Source: Gammaproteobacteria bacterium
Lineage (GTDB): Bacteria > Pseudomonadota > Gammaproteobacteria > Pseudomonadales > Azotimanducaceae_A
Direction of reading: 5' to 3'
Length of the DNA: 16,702 nt
Assembly: GCA_028819775.1 (NCBI GenBank)
Contig: JAPPKV010000318.1
Location: 1 to 16,702 of the forward strand
This document shows, one piece after another, positions 13,445 through 16,702 of this stretch (position 1 is the stretch's first letter; every line of letters begins with the position of its first letter). The translations under genes and the position numbers were made by a program. The notes below the pieces were generated by a model. That model had not been told where the DNA came from. It saw only the letters and a list, made by a program, of their open reading frames with translations, and did not search any database.

Positions 13445-16045
13445 ATGCGCGTTCGATTCGGTCTGCTCCGGGATGCATTGGAACCGTCCCACCCCCGTAC
13501 GTCAGTCGGCGAAATCACGGTGGGTCCGCAAGGCTTACTCGGTCTCCTCGAGAGCGACCTTGGCATACCGTCCGTCGCGGCGCATCCATCGGAGGCAATC
13601 GCCGCCTACCGCGATTGCCTAGCCGAGTGCGACGATTGGGTGCGGTTCTACCACCGTTCCTTCGGCGTCGATCCGGTGGGCGTCGCGCGGACGTTGAACG
13701 ACTGGCGGCAGCAGTGGTACCTGCACGGATGGGACGGGCGCTTCCCCGTCGACGCTCACGGTCGCCTGGGCGACATGGCGGCGGTGGAGTCCTTGGCCAC
13801 CGAGCGCGTGCCGGCCGGCGTGGGCCAACGTCTGGGAGCCGTCCTTGGCCTGCTGGACAAACGACATACGCAAATCCGGGAGGTCGAGCTTCTCGATGAC
13901 CCCGACGACCTGCCGCTCCTGTGGCGGCGTGTGCTTGAACGCTTCGACTGTTCCACGACCCCGGCAAACACGGGTTGCGCGCCCTGGGATTCGGATCTCG
14001 GCAAGCTACAGGCGCTGCTGACCCGCAACCTGGCAAGACCGCTTGACGGCGACGGCTCCTTGATCATCGTCCGGGCGTTCTCGCGGGACGTGACTGCTCA
14101 GGCGACGGCGGAGATGCTGCGCGAACTCGACGATCCCTCGCGTGCTGTGGTCGTGGCGAGCCGCGACGGGATCATTGTCGACAACGCGCTGCAACGGGTC
14201 GGCCTTCCTCGGGCCGGCTTCCAGCACTATTCCCCGTTTCGGGCTGCGAACCAGGTGCTGAAGCTCGCCTTCGCGTTGATCTGGCAGCCGTTGGATCCGC
14301 ACCGCCTGCTGCAGTTCCTGATTCACCCGGTCAATCCGCTGCCCTGGCGCGTTCGCGGGCGACTGGCGGAAGCGGTGGCGGCGCAACCGGGTATTGGGGG
14401 CCCGGCGTGGCAGGAAGCAATGGCCAAGATCGCCGACGACCAAACGGTTGGCGTCGAATTCTGGACCACGCCCAAACGGTACGACGCGAGCCAAGGGGCA
14501 CCCGTCGAGGTTCTGCACGAACGGGCCTCGCGCGTCGGGGCGTGGTTGGCGAGGCGACTGGCGACAACCGAAGACGGCGAGGAGAGCGCCGTGTTCAGCG
14601 CCGCCTATTCCCAAACCGCGGCGTTAGCGTCCACGCTGAAACGGCTTAAGGAAGGTGGTCGGCACCGGATCAGCAAGATCGAGCTGGACTCGCTCATCGA
14701 CGAGGCGAACCGACCGACCCCCGACGCTTCCGTCCTCGCCGAAGCCGGCCACGTGCCCGTCACCAGCCACCCCGGCAATGTGACCGAGGCGACGGACGAG
14801 GTCTTCTGGTGGGACCTGGCACCCCAACGCCCCGACCTGACGTCGCCGTGGTCCAGTGAGGAGCGCGACTCCCTGGCGGCGGCTGGCGTCGACCTGCCGA
14901 CCGCAGAGAACCAACTGGCCCTCGACAAGCGAGCCTGGCTTCGCCCGGTGCTCAACTGCCGCAAGCGCCTTGTCCTCGTCGTGCACGAGGACGACGAGGG
15001 CCGGCATCCGCTCTGGGGGCGAATCCGGGAACAGATTCGCCATGGCTGGGTCGATGTCCCCCTGGACAATATTCCTCTGCGGGGCAAGGAGAGCCTACTC
15101 GACAAGGTTGCCATTCCGGCACCGAGTCTCGAACGGAAGCCGCTACCGACACCTCGGCGTTGGTGGCGCATCGACCAAACGCTGCCTGTCCGCGATAGCG
15201 AGTCCTATACGAGCCTCAACAAGATCTGCTACTACCCGCATGAGTGGGTACTCACTTACGCGGCGAGATTGCGTAGCGGAGGCATCAACGAAGTCGCCGA
15301 TGGCGCCATGCTGAAAGGGAGCCTGGCGCATCGGCTGTTCGAACGGTTCTTCACGGAACACGGCGACTGGGCATCACTCCGGGATTCCGAGATCCAGCAT
15401 TGGCTCACGCTGACAATCCAAGACCTGATCGAGAAGGAAGGTGCCGTCCTCCTCGAGAACGGTCGCGGCGTCGACCGCCAACAGGTCATCACGATCTTGG
15501 AACACGCGCTGTTCCGCCTCCTCGGCCACTTCCGGACGGCGGACGTCCAAACCGTCAAGTCGGAGCAAGCGGTGCAACGGTCGTTTCCCGGGGGTGTGCT
15601 GTACGGCGAAGCCGACCTCGTGGTCGTCGGTCCGGAGGGCAGCGCGGTACTCGACGCCAAATGGGGCAGTGAACGCTACCGCGAAGAAGAGATCGAGGCG
15701 GGACGCCATCTGCAACTTGCCGTGTACGGCTATGCCCTGGGCGAGCACGCCTGGCCATCCACCGGCTACTACATCGTCACCACGGGCAACGTCGTGGCAC
15801 CCGACGCCCGTTTCTTCCCCGAGGCGCTCGCCGCGGGAGGCGAGCCCGTCGAGGCTGTGTGGCGCAAGGGCCTGGTGACGCGCAACTGGCGTCTGGAGCA
15901 GTTCGCCCGAGGCGAGATCGAGGTCAACGCCGATGCCGAACCGGATGCGGCCTCCGAGCCGCCGGAGGGGGGGCTGGAATCCCGCATCGAGCCGGACCGC
16001 TTCGACGAATTCCGCTGGCTCACCGGCGTGGCACCGTTTCGATGA
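13445..16045 (+). CDS. AddB-like inactive helicase with PD-(D/E)XK nuclease
   Basis: This 866-residue protein resembles AddB/RecC-type subunits: an N-terminal helicase-like region without Walker A or B motifs (with LDPHRLLQFLIHPVNPLP near 280-297, a RecC/AddB-style segment), then a C-terminal RecB-family nuclease. The nuclease has all expected residues: GSLAHRLFERFF with His629, GEADLV with Asp724, LDAKWG with Asp737 and Lys739, and HLQLAVYGYAL with Gln757. It should therefore cut DNA. A lone Cys595 (KICYYPHEW) precedes the nuclease, but the three C-terminal cysteines of the AddB iron-sulphur cluster are absent, and it is shorter than typical AddB (~1150). The ATG at 13445 follows the rhodanese gene; the open frame upstream to 13253 is overlap, and no strong Shine-Dalgarno is seen. 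The stop overlaps the helicase ATG by 4 bases, so the two almost certainly form one complex. Confidence 0.88.
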   Translation: MRVRFGLLRDALEPSHPRTSVGEITVGPQGLLGLLESDLGIPSVAAHPSEAIAAYRDCLAECDDWVRFYHRSFGVDPVGVARTLNDWRQQWYLHGWDGRFPVDAHGRLGDMAAVESLATERVPAGVGQRLGAVLGLLDKRHTQIREVELLDDPDDLPLLWRRVLERFDCSTTPANTGCAPWDSDLGKLQALLTRNLARPLDGDGSLIIVRAFSRDVTAQATAEMLRELDDPSRAVVVASRDGIIVDNALQRVGLPRAGFQHYSPFRAANQVLKLAFALIWQPLDPHRLLQFLIHPVNPLPWRVRGRLAEAVAAQPGIGGPAWQEAMAKIADDQTVGVEFWTTPKRYDASQGAPVEVLHERASRVGAWLARRLATTEDGEESAVFSAAYSQTAALASTLKRLKEGGRHRISKIELDSLIDEANRPTPDASVLAEAGHVPVTSHPGNVTEATDEVFWWDLAPQRPDLTSPWSSEERDSLAAAGVDLPTAENQLALDKRAWLRPVLNCRKRLVLVVHEDDEGRHPLWGRIREQIRHGWVDVPLDNIPLRGKESLLDKVAIPAPSLERKPLPTPRRWWRIDQTLPVRDSESYTSLNKICYYPHEWVLTYAARLRSGGINEVADGAMLKGSLAHRLFERFFTEHGDWASLRDSEIQHWLTLTIQDLIEKEGAVLLENGRGVDRQQVITILEHALFRLLGHFRTADVQTVKSEQAVQRSFPGGVLYGEADLVVVGPEGSAVLDAKWGSERYREEEIEAGRHLQLAVYGYALGEHAWPSTGYYIVTTGNVVAPDARFFPEALAAGGEPVEAVWRKGLVTRNWRLEQFARGEIEVNADAEPDAASEPPEGGLESRIEPDRFDEFRWLTGVAPFR

Positions 16046-16702
16046 CCGTGGCAGTCAAATCCACGGCGGCGCGTTTCGATCACGTCACGTTCATCAGCGC
16101 CGGCGCCGGCAGCGGCAAGACGTACCGGCTGATCGACGAACTCGAGAAGGCCATCGTCGAGGATGCCGTTCCCGCGGCGGGGATTCTCGCCACGACCTTC
16201 ACCGTCAAGGCCGCGACCGAACTGCGCGAACGGGTCCGGGACCGCCTGCTCGCCCATGGGCGTTTGGACCTCGCGGAACGCACCGCGGAGTCGCTGATCG
16301 GCACGGTACACGGCGTCTGCGAACGCTTGCTCAAACGCTTCGCGTTCGAACTCGGCCTGTCACCGCAATCGAACGTCATGAGCATCGAGGACGGCGCGCG
16401 GTTCTTCAACCAAGCGCTCGACCGCGTCGTGCCGATCGACCGAGTCCGCGAGATGAACGCCTACGCCCGCCGCCTCGGAATCCTCGATCGCGGTCTGCCC
16501 ACCTGGCAAAGCCTCGTGAAGGCCATCGCCGACAAGGCGCGCGAGAACAACCTGCGCGACGAGGACCTCCGTGCCATGGGCGAGCACAACGCCGACGACC
16601 TGCTGGCGTTTTTCCCCGCTCCGAGCAACGAAGACCCCACGCAAGGGCTCACCGAAATCGTGTCAAAGACGATTCGCGAGTTGCCCCAAGGCAGCTACAA
16701 GG
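16042..16702 (+). CDS. UvrD/AddA-like helicase, cut by window end
   Basis: The first 220 residues are present and the gene runs off the right edge. They show a superfamily 1A helicase N-terminus: Walker A ISAGAGSGKTY with Lys26, motif Ia TTFTVKAATELRERV (51-65), and GTVHGVCERLLKRFAFELGL (87-106). These match the RecB/AddA branch more than Rep or UvrD themselves because of the SAGAGSGKT and TVHGVC forms. It would be the ATP-driven 3'-5' motor paired with the AddB-like nuclease. The ATG overlaps the previous stop (ATGA), implying coupled translation. Whether it also has a C-terminal nuclease domain, as in AddA and RecB, cannot be seen here. Confidence 0.92.
   Translation, partial: MTVAVKSTAARFDHVTFISAGAGSGKTYRLIDELEKAIVEDAVPAAGILATTFTVKAATELRERVRDRLLAHGRLDLAERTAESLIGTVHGVCERLLKRFAFELGLSPQSNVMSIEDGARFFNQALDRVVPIDRVREMNAYARRLGILDRGLPTWQSLVKAIADKARENNLRDEDLRAMGEHNADDLLAFFPAPSNEDPTQGLTEIVSKTIRELPQGSYK

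Overview
The window is GC-rich, uses several GTG starts, and is packed with tightly overlapping genes, with no tRNA, rRNA, CRISPR array or insertion-sequence transposase visible. A full RecBCD enzyme in the order recC-recB-recD suggests a proteobacterium, most likely a gammaproteobacterium. That placement is an inference from gene content only.

Minus strand, about 11.26 kb down to 0.03 kb: one long co-directional run in transcription order. It is a LarA-family nickel-pincer enzyme, an orphan Phd-type antitoxin, a ribbon-helix-helix antitoxin with its RelE/ParE toxin, then recC, recB and recD, followed after a 76 bp gap by a small exported protein and a likely terminator. Start and stop codons overlap by 4 bases at toxin/recC, recC/recB and recB/recD, so recBCD is physically coupled to a toxin-antitoxin module. 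The recC reading frame carries a ~100 bp pair of inverted REP-like palindromes (a BIME-like element) that is translated in frame.

Plus strand, 11.29 kb to the right edge: an AHSA1/SRPBCC-domain protein divergent from larA (26 bp apart), a Phd/VapC toxin-antitoxin pair with a palindromic candidate operator, an exported rhodanese, and then a second helicase-nuclease pair. That pair is an 866-residue protein with an AddB/RecC-like inactive helicase region and a complete RecB-family nuclease, overlapping by 4 bases a UvrD/AddA-like helicase that runs off the window.

Taken together, two different double-strand-end processing machines lie about 4.3 kb apart, separated by toxin-antitoxin modules and two enzymes of unknown local role. 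RecBCD resects double-strand breaks and degrades linear foreign DNA. The second pair may do a related job in repair or in defence against phage and plasmids, but its function is not shown by the sequence. The least ordinary features are the REP pair inside recC, the coupling of recC to a ParE-type toxin gene, and the second AddAB-like pair lacking AddB's iron-sulphur cysteines.
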